From contig JAICUB010000036.1 of assembly GCA_025936045.1 (NCBI GenBank), positions 1 to 64,000 of the forward strand: a stretch of 64,000 bases of DNA, in the 5' to 3' direction. The notes under the pieces were generated by a model. That model worked only from the letters and a program-made list of their open reading frames with translations, made no database searches and was not told the DNA's origin. A program made the translations under genes and the position numbers. Below are positions 34,736-47,003 of the stretch, one piece after another (the first letter of the stretch is position 1; each line of letters starts with the position of its first letter). The DNA comes from Polyangiaceae bacterium (GTDB lineage: Bacteria; Myxococcota_A; Polyangia; Polyangiales; Polyangiaceae).

Positions 34736-37012
34736 CTAAAAGCCCTTCTGAATGGCCACCGGCGCCGCGAACGGGTGCGGCGTCGAGCCGCTCACCTGAA
34801 TCGCGTACCAACCCGGTTGAGGCTCGGGCACCATGATCGACGCCGCGTCGATGTCGGAAACGAGCGTGCGGTACACCGTCACGTAGTCGATGACATCACC
34901 CTTGTCGTCGTAGATCTGCGCCGTCTCGGCTTCGCCCGCGGGCGGCTCGAGCGCCTCGCTCGGCAAGCCCCAGCGCGGCCCGCGCTTATCGACGAGCAGC
35001 GTTCGCCAGCGCGCGAGCACGTCGGGATCGACGACGACGCTCTTCGCGCCGTCGACGGTCGCGACGCGGTTGACGAGGCCGTCGTAGGTGTAGTCGCTGA
35101 TCCACTGCGTGTTGCAGTAACCCATGATGTCGGTGGTGCTCATCGGGTTCACCAGCATCTTGGTGCTCGCGTTGTAGCCCCACACGCCGATCGAAGCGCC
35201 GTCGTACGGGTAGTACGGGTCGACGCCGCTGATGCTGCCGCCCTGAGGCACGCAGGGCGCGTGATTTCGGCCGTGATTGTGGCCGACCTCGTGGGCCATC
35301 GTGACTTGCGCCTGCGAGCCGCTCCAGCCGATGCCGACGGCGACTCGACGCGACGCATCGTTTTGTTGCGTGACGAAGCCGATGCCCGCGGTGCAGCCGC
35401 GCCCGCAGTACTGCCCGAACGTGTCCGTCGGCTGAATCATCCCGAAGTAGTAGACGTCCGCGGCGGGAGCGTCGGTTTGACGCTTCGAGCGCATCGAGTC
35501 GAGCATGCCGTTCCAGTCGAGCTGACTCCAGTCGGAGTTCGCGGGAGGCTGGAAGGTGATGCCCGTGCCCGCCGTGATGGAGATGTCCGTGATCGGATAC
35601 ATCGCCAGCATGTAGGTGCGAAACTGGTCGAAGAAAGAGTCGTCCGTGGACGGCACCCGGCTCGCGAGGCTGATGGGGATGACTTTGATCTTGAGGCCGC
35701 CCGTCGTGCGCGCACCGAGCGCGAGATCGCTCGTCGCCGGGAAGCGCGACATGCCGGCGCCGCCCGAGGCCATGGTCGAGCACTCGACGAGCTCCACGTA
35801 GTAGTGGCTGTCGGCCGTGATCTTGTCGGGCGGCACCGTGACCTGGATGGTCGAATTGGTGTCGTCGACCGTGCTCGTCTTGCTGACGGTCTTCTTGCTG
35901 AAGAAATGGTCGCTGGCGTCGCCGTTCACGAGCGTCACGCGCGCGGAGATGTCGCGCGCGGTAAAGCCCGACCCGGGCGTCACGAAGATGCGGAAGACCG
36001 TCTCGCGGCCGGCGACGAGGTCGGTATTACGCATGGCCGTGGGTACTTCGGCGCCGTTCGTCATGACGCTGATCTGCACGCTCTGGAACGCATCGATGCG
36101 GCTCAGCGTGAGGTTCTGCGCGGCGCCGCCCGTGCAGCCGTCCGCGCCGACACCGCCCGCACCCGTGCACTTGCCCGCGACGCAGAGCTGGCCCATCGAG
36201 CAGACCGTGCCGCACGCGCCGCAGTTGGCGGCGTTCGCCGTGGTATCGACGCAAGCGCCGCTGCACGCCGTCATGCCGCTCGCGCAGGCGCAGGCGCCGC
36301 CCGTGCACGTCATGCCGTTAGCGCAGGGCTGATTGCAGCCACCGCAGTGATCGTTGCTCGTCTTCGTGTCGACGCAGGCGCTGCCGCATGCCGTCTGCCC
36401 GTTGGCGCACGCGCAGGCGCCCGCCGTGCAGGTTTGCATCGAGCCGCACGCCTTCATGCAGGCGCCGCAGTTCTGTGGGTCCGTCTGCGTGTCGGCGCAG
36501 GCGGCGCCGCACAGCGTGCCGGTCTGGCAGACGCACTTGCCTGCCGTGCAGGTTTGACCCGCACCGCACGCGTTGCCGCAGGTGCCGCAGTTCTGCGCCG
36601 ACGTATTGGTGTCGAGGCAAGTACCGCCGCAAGAGGTGAGCCCGGCCGCGCACGGGGTCTCGCATTTTCCGGCCTGACAGGTGGTGCCGTTCGCACATGC
36701 CGTCGAACAGGCGCCGCAATGGGCGTTGTCCGTTTGAAGATTCGTGCAGGCCGCGCCGCACGCCGTCTGCCCAGCCGGACACGTGGACGAAACCATGCCG
36801 CCGGCGCCGCCCGTGGCCGGCAGGCCGCCGGTGCTCGTGCTCATCATGGCCGTGCTGCCACCGTGCCCCCCGTTCGTGGCCGCGTCGTCCGCCGAGCCGA
36901 CCGTTCCGGTGCACGCCACCGCGAGCGCCGCCGCCGAGAGCACGAGCCACCGCGCACACCACCACCACCCGAGAGCCCCCGCCCTGGGCTCAGCCGACCT
37001 CACATGGAGCAT
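34736..37012 (-). CDS. Cys-rich metzincin-type zinc protease, lipoprotein
   Basis: The ATG at 37012 begins an N-terminus ending LAVAC (lipobox); in-frame upstream ATGs exist but add no signal. The 758-residue protein has a Gly/Ser/Thr linker, then a Cys-rich array (about residues 77-293) of CGxxCxxxxxxxxNCGxCGxxC-type repeats as in MXAN_6577-like proteins. The C-terminal half carries the zinc site HEVGHNHGRNH (574-584, HExxHxxGxxH) and a Met-turn-like TDIMGYC near residue 628. The zinc motif resembles M66 StcE-type metallopeptidases. It is probably an envelope-anchored protease; substrate unknown. Confidence 0.82.
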   Translation of the reverse strand: MLHVRSAEPRAGALGWWWCARWLVLSAAALAVACTGTVGSADDAATNGGHGGSTAMMSTSTGGLPATGGAGGMVSSTCPAGQTACGAACTNLQTDNAHCGACSTACANGTTCQAGKCETPCAAGLTSCGGTCLDTNTSAQNCGTCGNACGAGQTCTAGKCVCQTGTLCGAACADTQTDPQNCGACMKACGSMQTCTAGACACANGQTACGSACVDTKTSNDHCGGCNQPCANGMTCTGGACACASGMTACSGACVDTTANAANCGACGTVCSMGQLCVAGKCTGAGGVGADGCTGGAAQNLTLSRIDAFQSVQISVMTNGAEVPTAMRNTDLVAGRETVFRIFVTPGSGFTARDISARVTLVNGDASDHFFSKKTVSKTSTVDDTNSTIQVTVPPDKITADSHYYVELVECSTMASGGAGMSRFPATSDLALGARTTGGLKIKVIPISLASRVPSTDDSFFDQFRTYMLAMYPITDISITAGTGITFQPPANSDWSQLDWNGMLDSMRSKRQTDAPAADVYYFGMIQPTDTFGQYCGRGCTAGIGFVTQQNDASRRVAVGIGWSGSQAQVTMAHEVGHNHGRNHAPCVPQGGSISGVDPYYPYDGASIGVWGYNASTKMLVNPMSTTDIMGYCNTQWISDYTYDGLVNRVATVDGAKSVVVDPDVLARWRTLLVDKRGPRWGLPSEALEPPAGEAETAQIYDDKGDVIDYVTVYRTLVSDIDAASIMVPEPQPGWYAIQVSGSTPHPFAAPVAIQKGF

Positions 37013-37252
37013 CTTGCCATGGTAGCCCCGAACGTTCCGGGTCGCCTGGCTCACACGACGCATGCGCCACGCCATTTCTAGAATGGCCGTCAAAAATTGG
37101 CGAAAGCGAAACGCGTGAGTGCCCATCGATCGCAGGTAACGCGAAGGCGGAAGAACACGTCAGCAATCGCTATGAGGGCACGCGCGAGCCGTAAAACACG
37201 CGCTCACACGGGAAATCAGCGCCCGACCGCGAATCCGCGCGGCGCTCGGCGC

Positions 37253-38245
37253 TCAGTGAGCGGATGCGTGCGGGGCCGCGGCGTGCGGCTTTGCCGACGG
37301 AGCGATTTTGGGGACGGCTTTGCCGCTCGGGACGGCGCTCGCCGAGGCGCTCGCGCTCGCTCCCGGCACGGCCTCGCTCCGTTTGGCGAACTCGGCGGCG
37401 TCGAACGGGAGCTCGAACAGGATCTCCTCCGTCGGCTTGTTCGCCTCGACCGTGACCTTGCGCTCGCCCGTCGCTGCGGTCGCGGGCAGCAGAGCATTGA
37501 CGCGCACGGGCCCCACCGGAACACCGGTGATCTCGAAGCGTCCGTCGAGACCGGTCACGGCGTGCGTCGCAAACTTCACGACGAAGACGTCGGCCGTCAT
37601 GAACAGCTTCAAGTCGTCGATCAGGACATAACGGCCGACGTGCGTCGGGTAGAGCGAGCTCGCGGTCTTGTTGCCGGGTACGGCGACGAGCTGCGGTTGG
37701 CCGTGCTCACCGAGGAGCTCGGGGATATACGTGTCTTTGTCGCCGCTCGTCACGTCGATGCGCTGGCCGAAGGTGAGCGCCAAGGTTCGGGTACCGAAGG
37801 TGCATTCCTTCGCTTCGACCTTCTGAATCGGCGCTCGCTCGGGGACGTAACCGCTGTAGCCCGTGACGGCGACGAGCACGTCCGCGAGGCTCCGGTTCGG
37901 ACCTTCGCGAAACAGCTTGCCGTAAAAGCCCTTGGCCGCCGGGCACGCCGCGGGGATTTTCGCGGCGACCTGGGCGACATCGGTCGCGGCGTCACCTTTC
38001 GCGATGACGCGACCACGCACGGTGCCCGTGGCTCCGGCGTAGGGCGCCTCCTTGTTCGGGTTCACGAAGGAGCTGATGAGCTCGGGATCGGGCAACCCCG
38101 AAGCGACCGGCGCCGCGAGCGGCGCGGCCGGCTTGAGCGAGCCGGACGGCGCGGCCGAGGCGCTCGGCGCGGGCGCCTTTTCCTTGCTGCACGCCGCGGC
38201 GAAGAGCGTGACGGCGAGACACCCGAGCGCGAGTCCGGGGCGCAT
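37253..38245 (-). CDS. Lipoprotein with carboxypeptidase-regulatory-like domain
   Basis: The ATG at 38245 is preceded by GAGGAGG and begins a signal peptide with LFAAAC lipobox; it lies 8 nt after the nuoN stop, so the gene is probably the last of that operon. The 330-residue protein shows AVTGLDGRFEITGVPVGPVRVNALLP at about 222-247, the carboxypeptidase-regulatory-like (Ig-type) fold of proteins that bind surface ligands. A beta-rich domain precedes it, and Ser/Ala/Lys-rich tails flank both ends. No link to complex I function is evident beyond position. Confidence 0.75.
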   Translation of the reverse strand: MRPGLALGCLAVTLFAAACSKEKAPAPSASAAPSGSLKPAAPLAAPVASGLPDPELISSFVNPNKEAPYAGATGTVRGRVIAKGDAATDVAQVAAKIPAACPAAKGFYGKLFREGPNRSLADVLVAVTGYSGYVPERAPIQKVEAKECTFGTRTLALTFGQRIDVTSGDKDTYIPELLGEHGQPQLVAVPGNKTASSLYPTHVGRYVLIDDLKLFMTADVFVVKFATHAVTGLDGRFEITGVPVGPVRVNALLPATAATGERKVTVEANKPTEEILFELPFDAAEFAKRSEAVPGASASASASAVPSGKAVPKIAPSAKPHAAAPHASAH

Positions 38246-38253
38246 GAGCCTCC

Positions 38254-39804
38254 TCACGGCGCGCCGAGCGACGCCGCGCGCGCGATTTCCAGCGACGAAC
38301 CGGGGAAGACGCCGAGCAGGAGCACGAGCACGGCGGCCACGGCGAGCGCGAACCCGACGTACCCGGAGCGCATCGGCTTGGCGATCGGCGCGCCCGGCTC
38401 CGGCTCGCGCATGTACATGAACACGATGACGCGGAGGTAGTAGTAGGCGCCGATCACGCTGTTGAGCAGGCCGCCGACGACCAGCCAATACAGGCTCGGA
38501 TTGCCGGGGGCCACGTCGATGGCGGCCGAAAACACGTACAGCTTGCCGAAGAAGCCGGCCGTGGGCGGGGTACCTGCGAGCGAGAACAAGAAGAGCGAGA
38601 ACGCGAGCGCGGCAGGCGGGTGCCGCTTACCGAGCCCCGCGAGATCCGCGTAGGAGACGGCCTCCGCGCCGCGGCTGCCGCACAGGATGAGCGCGCCGAA
38701 CGCGCCGGCGGTCGAGACCGTGTACGCGAGCATGTAATAGAGGACGCTCGAAGCGAGCTCGGGTTTGCTCGCGGCCGCGACGAGCCCGACCAGCGCATAC
38801 CCGGCGTGAGCAATCGAGGAGTACGCGAGCATGCGTTTCACCGACGACTGCCGGCCGGCGATGAGATTCGCCACCGTCATCGACAGGATCGCGAGCACCG
38901 CCATCACCGGCGGCCACCCCGAGCCCCAGCTCGCGAGCTCGGCGCCACTGAAGGACGTGAGCACCACGCGCAGGAGCACGGCGAACGCGGCGCTCTTCAC
39001 AGCCACGGCCATGTACGAGGTCGTCGGCGTGGGAGCGCCTTCGTAGGCGTCCGGCGTCCACATGTGGAACGGCACCGCGCTCACCTTGAAGGTGAGCCCG
39101 ACGAGCATCAGCACGATGCCGACGATGGACATCGCCGTCCCGGCTCCGGGCTGGCTCGCCATCCCGCGCAGAGAAGAGCCGATGCCGACGAGATCCGTGT
39201 GCCCGGTCGCGCCGTAGAGCAGCGCGCCGCCGAACAACATCAGCGCCGCGGCGAAGCTGCCGAGCAAGAAGTACTTGAGCGCCGCCTCGCTCGCTCGCGT
39301 GCTGCCCCGGCGCAGGCCGATCATGCAGTAGACGCCGAGCGACATCGTCTCGAGCGCGACGAAGAGCGTCAAGAGGTCGCCCGCCGCCGCGAGGGCCATC
39401 GCACCGACGGTCGAGAGCAGGATCAGCGGGAAGAATTCACCGCGATCGATTTGGTGCTCGGGCAAATAACCGCCCGCGAGGAGCGTCGCGAGCCCTCCGC
39501 CCACGCAGAGCGTGAAGCAGAAGAAGAGCGTGAAGCGATCCATCACGAGGTACGGCGCGAGCGCGGAGCTCGTCGTGTCGGCCGCGCCCGCCCACCAGAG
39601 CGCGAGGCTCGCGATCGCGCCGGCGAACAGGATGACGCTCGCGACCGCCGCGAGCTCGCCCGCGCGACCCGCCGTCGGATCGAAGCTCAAATCCGCGCCG
39701 GCCTCCGCCGTCTTCGCCGGCGCGCCGAAGGCCTCCGCCAGCATGAGCAGGAGCGCGCCGAGCGCGACGACCAGGATCGGGGCCGCGGGCATGATCGAGT
39801 TCAC
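38254..39804 (-). CDS. nuoN: NADH-quinone oxidoreductase subunit N
   Basis: This 516-residue polytopic membrane protein is the NuoN antiporter-like subunit of complex I. It has about fourteen hydrophobic helices, with KVSAVPFHMWTPDAYEGAPTP (the conserved lysine and His/Trp segment of the proton channel family) at about residue 241 and MLAYSSIAHAGYALVG at about residue 323. The start overlaps the nuoM stop by 4 nt. It pumps protons together with NuoL and NuoM. The length is normal. Confidence 0.97.
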   Translation of the reverse strand: MNSIMPAAPILVVALGALLLMLAEAFGAPAKTAEAGADLSFDPTAGRAGELAAVASVILFAGAIASLALWWAGAADTTSSALAPYLVMDRFTLFFCFTLCVGGGLATLLAGGYLPEHQIDRGEFFPLILLSTVGAMALAAAGDLLTLFVALETMSLGVYCMIGLRRGSTRASEAALKYFLLGSFAAALMLFGGALLYGATGHTDLVGIGSSLRGMASQPGAGTAMSIVGIVLMLVGLTFKVSAVPFHMWTPDAYEGAPTPTTSYMAVAVKSAAFAVLLRVVLTSFSGAELASWGSGWPPVMAVLAILSMTVANLIAGRQSSVKRMLAYSSIAHAGYALVGLVAAASKPELASSVLYYMLAYTVSTAGAFGALILCGSRGAEAVSYADLAGLGKRHPPAALAFSLFLFSLAGTPPTAGFFGKLYVFSAAIDVAPGNPSLYWLVVGGLLNSVIGAYYYLRVIVFMYMREPEPGAPIAKPMRSGYVGFALAVAAVLVLLLGVFPGSSLEIARAASLGAP

Positions 39805-41663
39805 TTTGCACCTCCCGTCTTCTGCGCGGGAGCATTCAAGGCTTGAACGCCGCCTTCGGAGCCGGCCGCGTTCCCCTTCGCCGGCGCTTCGGGATAGCCG
39901 ATCTCGAACGGACCGCCGCGACGCGGCCGCAGTATCGGCTCCGCCTCCGGGCCCATCTGGATGTACGCGCTCCGCGCCTCGGTGAAGTGGTCGAGCAGCG
40001 TCGCCGTCGCGGGTTGTATGCGCGAGAGGAACAGGTTCGGGAAGAAGCCGAGCACGAACACGAGCGCGATGAGCGGTGCGAGCGCCACCGTCTCACGCAC
40101 GTTCAGGTCGTTGAGCCCGCGGTTCTTCTCGTTCGTGAGCGGGCCGAAGAACATCTTCTGCACCACGCTCAGCATGTAGACCGCCGCGAGCACGACGCCG
40201 AACGCCGCGCCGACGCCCTGGCTGATGCTGTGCTTCGGGCCGAGCACCTGCGAGGTGAACGTCCCCATCACGATCATGAACTCGCCGACGAAGCCGTTCG
40301 TCCCGGGCACGCCGATGCTCGACATGGTGACGAGCACGAACAGCGCCGCGTAGATCGGCATCACCTTCGCGAGGCCGCCGAACTCGCGCACGAGGCGCGT
40401 GTGGCGGCGGTCGTAGATGACGCCGACCAGAAGGAACAAGGCGCCCGTCGAGACGCCGTGGTTCAGCATCTGGAGCACGCTGCCCTCGACGCCCGCCTGG
40501 TTGCCCGCGAAGAGGCCGAGCATCACGAACCCCATGTGCGCGACCGACGAGTACGCGACCAGGCGCTTCACGTCGTCCTGCTTCCAAGCGACGAGCGCGC
40601 CGTACAGGATGCCGCCGAACACGGCGAAGCCGCCGAGCGTCGCCGCGGACGCCCACGCCACGCCCCCGAACATGCCCATGCAGAAGCGCACGAAGCCGTA
40701 GGTGCCGAGCTTCAGGAGGATCGCGGCGAGCACGATGGAACCGCCGGTCGGCGCCTGCACGTGCGCGTCTGGCAGCCAGGTGTGGAGCGGGAACATCGGC
40801 ACCTTGATCGCGAACGCGATGAAGAAGCCGAAGAAGCAGAGCCAGCCTGCCCAACCCGGGGGCAGCGAGATGCGCTGGAGCGCGAGGTAGTCGAAGCTCG
40901 GGTATCCGGCGAGCTTGTTGTGCGTGTACACGAGGAACAGAATCGCGGCGAGCATCAGCATGCTGCCGGTCATCGTGTAGAGGAAGAACTTGTAGGCGGC
41001 CTTGATCTTCTCGACGCCGCCCCACACGCCGATGAGCACGATCATCGGGATGAGCAGGAGCTCCCAGAACACGAAGAAGAGGAACAGGTCGAGCGAGACG
41101 AAGGCGCCGAGCATCGCGCCGTGCAGCATCAGATACGCGAAACAGAGGTCTTTGATGCGCGTCTGCACCGAGCCGAACGACACGTGGAGCGCGATCGGAG
41201 TCGTCAGCGTCGTGAGCAGGATCAGCCAGTAGCTGATGCCGTCGACCGCGACGTGGTAGCGGATGCCGAGCGCCGGGATCCACTCCTCGACGTGCTGGAA
41301 GTGCCAGCCCGCCGTCATCGGCGCCGAGAGCAGGCCGAGCGACACGAGGAAGTCCAGCGCGAGCACCGCGTAGGTGAACCTGCGCAGGACCGCAGGCGAC
41401 TGCCGCGGCAAAAACAGGACGAGCACCGCGCCGAAGAGCGGCAGGAACACGATCACGTCGAGCAGGTATTTCCACTCGCCGGCCGGGTTCACGTCCGGCT
41501 CCGAGCCGGGCCACATGCCCTTCACGAACAGAACGCTGAGCGCCGCGACGGCGCCCAAGCCGACGCGCTCGGCGAAACTATGTCGGCGAGGTAGGAGGGC
41601 AGCGATCGCGAAGGCGAGCGCGTAGGGCACGAGAGCGAAGAAAGTGCCGGCAGTCGTGTTCAT
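39801..41663 (-). CDS. nuoM: NADH-quinone oxidoreductase subunit M
   Basis: This 620-residue proton-channel subunit of complex I is longer than usual (about 500). Conserved elements include FFVFWELLLIPMIVLIG with the key Glu, KVPMFPLHTWLPDAHVQAPT (about residue 285) and KRLVAYSSVAHMGFVMLG. The extra length is a loop-rich N-terminal part and a Gly/Pro/Ala-rich C-terminal tail of about 60 residues (from RRGGPFEIG) that has no hydrophobic segment. It overlaps nuoN by 4 nt and follows nuoL by 4 nt. Confidence 0.96.
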   Translation of the reverse strand: MNTTAGTFFALVPYALAFAIAALLPRRHSFAERVGLGAVAALSVLFVKGMWPGSEPDVNPAGEWKYLLDVIVFLPLFGAVLVLFLPRQSPAVLRRFTYAVLALDFLVSLGLLSAPMTAGWHFQHVEEWIPALGIRYHVAVDGISYWLILLTTLTTPIALHVSFGSVQTRIKDLCFAYLMLHGAMLGAFVSLDLFLFFVFWELLLIPMIVLIGVWGGVEKIKAAYKFFLYTMTGSMLMLAAILFLVYTHNKLAGYPSFDYLALQRISLPPGWAGWLCFFGFFIAFAIKVPMFPLHTWLPDAHVQAPTGGSIVLAAILLKLGTYGFVRFCMGMFGGVAWASAATLGGFAVFGGILYGALVAWKQDDVKRLVAYSSVAHMGFVMLGLFAGNQAGVEGSVLQMLNHGVSTGALFLLVGVIYDRRHTRLVREFGGLAKVMPIYAALFVLVTMSSIGVPGTNGFVGEFMIVMGTFTSQVLGPKHSISQGVGAAFGVVLAAVYMLSVVQKMFFGPLTNEKNRGLNDLNVRETVALAPLIALVFVLGFFPNLFLSRIQPATATLLDHFTEARSAYIQMGPEAEPILRPRRGGPFEIGYPEAPAKGNAAGSEGGVQALNAPAQKTGGAK

Positions 41664-41667
41664 GGGT

Positions 41668-44214
<2,547 letters not shown>

Positions 44215-44232
44215 TTAAGGCTCGCTAAAAGC

Positions 44233-44550
44233 TCAAAGCTTGAGCTGATCCCCTTCGTCACTCATGACCGTGTTCTTCAGGCGATAGAACGCGAGCACGA
44301 TCGCGAGACCGACCGCGGCCTCGGCCGCGGCGACCGCGATGATGAAAAACGCGAACACCTGGCCCGTCATGTTGCCGGGGTGGGCGCGGTTGAACGCGAC
44401 GAGCGCGAGGTTTACCGCGTTCAGCATGAGCTCGATGCTCATCAGCTGAACGAGGACGTTGCGGCGCACCAGAAAGCCGATGCAACCGAGCGTGAAGATG
44501 GCGCCGGCGAGCAGCACGTAGTGCTCGACCACCATGCCGAGCGAACCCAT
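44233..44550 (-). CDS. nuoK: NADH-quinone oxidoreductase subunit K
   Basis: This 105-residue membrane protein has three helices, the usual NuoK layout. Conserved segments include VEHYVLLAGAIFTLGCIGFL, then RRNVLVQLMSIELMLNAVNL with the key Glu of the fourth proton path, and AAVGLAIVLAFYRL with the second Glu in AAEAAVG. Its start codon shares one nt with the nuoJ stop (TGATG). It lies 18 nt before nuoL. Confidence 0.97.
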   Translation of the reverse strand: MGSLGMVVEHYVLLAGAIFTLGCIGFLVRRNVLVQLMSIELMLNAVNLALVAFNRAHPGNMTGQVFAFFIIAVAAAEAAVGLAIVLAFYRLKNTVMSDEGDQLKL

Positions 44551-45173
44551 CAGGCGTGCTCCTTCGGGAGGGGATGACCCGCGTCGCGCGGGTGTAGAGG
44601 GCCGTGGAAGAGACGATGCGCCGCCGGCTTGTTGCTCGGGGCCTTCGCGCGCTTCTCCACGTGGGCGCGGGCGACGGCAATGGCGCCGACGACGGACACG
44701 ATGAGCAGCGCGGTCGTGAGCTCGAACGGCACGAGCTCCTTCGTGAAGAGCTCGCGACCGACGAGCTCGAGGCTGCCGTGCTCGGACGTGACGAGCGGGA
44801 AGCGCGTCTGCACCTTCGTCGTGCCGAACATGAGGAAGCCGGCGACGCCCGCGAAGAGGGCCATGGCCGCGCCGCCGACCACGCGGGCGGCGACGCCGTG
44901 CGCCGGGGTCACCGGCGATTTGCTCGCGTCCGGGCCGAGCAGCATCACCACGAAGACGAAGAGCACGACGACCGCGCCCGCGTACACGATGAGCTGAACC
45001 GCCGCCATGAACTCGGCCTTGAGCTCGAGGAACAGGCCCGCGATGCCGATGATGGTCGCCAGCAGGCCCACCGCGCTGCGGATCGGGTTGCGTGAAGCCA
45101 CGGTGCCGATGGCGCCGAGCAGGCTGATACCCGCCATCAGCGCGAAGAAGAGGTTTCCGACGAGGACGTTCAT
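44550..45173 (-). CDS. nuoJ: NADH-quinone oxidoreductase subunit J
   Basis: The ATG at 45173 (MNVLVGNLFFALMAGISLLG) was chosen over an upstream in-frame ATG at 45290 because it overlaps the nuoF stop by 4 nt (ATGA). The 207-residue protein has five hydrophobic helices, including AVGLLATIIGIAGLFLELKA and AVQLIVYAGAVVVLFVFVVM, the NuoJ signature with its pi-bulge region. The C-terminal tail, rich in His and Pro, is not hydrophobic. It directly follows nuoF with no nuoG, H or I in between. Confidence 0.96.
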   Translation of the reverse strand: MNVLVGNLFFALMAGISLLGAIGTVASRNPIRSAVGLLATIIGIAGLFLELKAEFMAAVQLIVYAGAVVVLFVFVVMLLGPDASKSPVTPAHGVAARVVGGAAMALFAGVAGFLMFGTTKVQTRFPLVTSEHGSLELVGRELFTKELVPFELTTALLIVSVVGAIAVARAHVEKRAKAPSNKPAAHRLFHGPLHPRDAGHPLPKEHA

Positions 45174-46516
45174 GGCGTGAGCCTTCGTGTCTGCGATTTC
45201 GCGCCGTTCAAGATGTAGTCCTCGAAGTGCGTGCGATATTTGCGCACGAACGAGAGCGCGGGCTGCGCCGCACCGTCCCCGAACGCGCAAATCGTATTGC
45301 CGGTGATGTCGGACGCGATCTCACTCACGCGATCGAGCTCTTCGATCGTGCCCTCACCCGCGACGATCTTGTCGAGGATGCGCTCGATCCAGCCGCAACC
45401 TTCACGGCAGGGCGTGCACTGCCCGCACGACTCGTGCCGGTAGAAGCGCATCAGGTTGTGGAGGGCGAGCACCGGATCCGCGGCGTCCGTCAGCACGATG
45501 GCGCAGCAGGTCCCGAGCATGCCGCCGATCATGCGGAAGGTATCCACGCCGAGCGGCAGGTCGAGGATGCTCTTCCCGTTATAAGGAGCGAAGCGCGGGT
45601 CCGCGTGGTTTACGACCTCGTCCGGCTTGTGCACGGGGCACGAGGAGCCACCGGGGATGATGCCGATGATCGGCCTGTCGCCCAGGGTGCCGCCGCCGAG
45701 GTCGTAGATGAGCTCGCGCAGCGTGAGCCCGACGCACGCCTCGAAGAGGCCCGGCTTCTTCACGTGGCCGCTCACGCCGAAGAGGCGCGCGCCGCCGTCG
45801 TTGAAGCCGTGCAGCGCGGACAGCTTCGAGAACTCGTCGCCGCCCATGTCGAACACCGTGGGGGCGATCGCGATGGTCTCGACGTTGTTCACCGTGGTGG
45901 GGCAACCGAACGCACCGTACTGCGCGGGGAACGGCGGCTTCAGGCGCGGCTCGCCACGGCGCCCTTCGAGCGAGTTCAGGAGCGCCGTCTCCTCACCGCA
46001 GATGTACGCGCCGGCTCCCGTGTGCACGTAGACCTCGACCGGGTAGTCGAAGCCGAACGGCCTGGTGCCGAGGTAGCCCTTCGCGCGCGCCTCGGCGATC
46101 GCGGCCTCGAGCCGCGCCTTCGACAGGTGGAGCTCGTCGCGCACGTAGATGTACGCCGCGTGCGCGCCGATGCCGTAGCAGCCGATGATGCAGCCCTCGA
46201 CGAGCGCGTGCGGATTCTTCTCCATGATGGAGCGATCCTTGAACGTGCCGGGCTCGCCCTCGTCGGCGTTGATCACGAGGTAGCAGGGCTTCTGACCCGG
46301 CTGCTTGGGCATGAAGCTCCACTTCGTGCCCGCGTCGAAGCCGGCGCCGCCGCGTCCGCGGACGTGCGCCTTCTTCATCTCCTCGATGACGGCTTCGCGG
46401 CTCAGCGCGAGCGCCTTCTTGACGCCGCTGTAGCCGCCGCGGGCCTCGTAAGCCGCGAGCTTGTAGCCGTCGGCCTGGCCGTAAGAATGCGTGAGATACG
46501 TGGTGGGTTTCAGCAT
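45170..46516 (-). CDS. nuoF: NADH-quinone oxidoreductase subunit F
   Basis: This 448-residue subunit binds NADH, FMN and one 4Fe-4S cluster. The NAD-binding GRGGAGFDAGTKW, FMN-binding ICGEETALLNSLEG and cluster-binding HESCGQCTPCREGCGW segments are all visible. It is preceded by nuoE 7 nt upstream, and the two form the NADH-dehydrogenase module. It overlaps nuoJ by 4 nt. Normal length and intact motifs. Confidence 0.97.
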   Translation of the reverse strand: MLKPTTYLTHSYGQADGYKLAAYEARGGYSGVKKALALSREAVIEEMKKAHVRGRGGAGFDAGTKWSFMPKQPGQKPCYLVINADEGEPGTFKDRSIMEKNPHALVEGCIIGCYGIGAHAAYIYVRDELHLSKARLEAAIAEARAKGYLGTRPFGFDYPVEVYVHTGAGAYICGEETALLNSLEGRRGEPRLKPPFPAQYGAFGCPTTVNNVETIAIAPTVFDMGGDEFSKLSALHGFNDGGARLFGVSGHVKKPGLFEACVGLTLRELIYDLGGGTLGDRPIIGIIPGGSSCPVHKPDEVVNHADPRFAPYNGKSILDLPLGVDTFRMIGGMLGTCCAIVLTDAADPVLALHNLMRFYRHESCGQCTPCREGCGWIERILDKIVAGEGTIEELDRVSEIASDITGNTICAFGDGAAQPALSFVRKYRTHFEDYILNGAKSQTRRLTP

Positions 46517-46523
46517 CGCTCGC

Positions 46524-47003
46524 TCAGCGGACCAGGGTGTCCAGGATCCGATCCACCTGCTCGATCGTGAGATTTTCGTAGTAGGTCTTGTCGACCTGCA
46601 TCATCGGCGCGGAGCCGCAGGAAGCGAGGCATTCCGCGGTGCGCAGCGTGACCATGCCGTCCTTGCTCGTCTCGCCCGCGTGACAGCCGAGTCGCTTCTC
46701 GCAGTGCGCGAGAATCTTGTCGGAGCCGCGGAGGGCGCACGAGAGCGTTCGGCACACCCAGACCTGGTGCTTGCCGACCGCCTTCTGGTTGAAGAGCGTG
46801 TAGAACGTGACCACGCCTTTGACGTGGGCGGTGGGGAGGTCGAGCTTCTTGGCTACGAACTCGATCACCTCGTCCGACACCCACGACGCGTTCGCGTCCT
46901 GACACAGGTGCAAAACGGGGATGCACGCCGCCATCTTGTTCGGGTAGCGGCTGAGGATCTGTTCGAGCTTCTGGTTCTGCTCGGCGTTGAGCGCAAAAGC
47001 CAT
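46524..47003 (-). CDS. nuoE: NADH-quinone oxidoreductase subunit E
   Basis: The ATG at 47003 (MAFALNAEQNQKLEQIL) was chosen because the frame upstream lacks NuoE sequence. The 159-residue thioredoxin-fold subunit binds a 2Fe-2S cluster by four Cys: C and C in CRTLSCALRG and C and C in AECLASCGSAP. A YPNKMAACIPVLHLCQDANASW segment precedes, as in family members. It is the first gene of the nuoEFJKLMN cluster; the divergent gene upstream is unrelated. Confidence 0.95.
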   Translation of the reverse strand: MAFALNAEQNQKLEQILSRYPNKMAACIPVLHLCQDANASWVSDEVIEFVAKKLDLPTAHVKGVVTFYTLFNQKAVGKHQVWVCRTLSCALRGSDKILAHCEKRLGCHAGETSKDGMVTLRTAECLASCGSAPMMQVDKTYYENLTIEQVDRILDTLVR

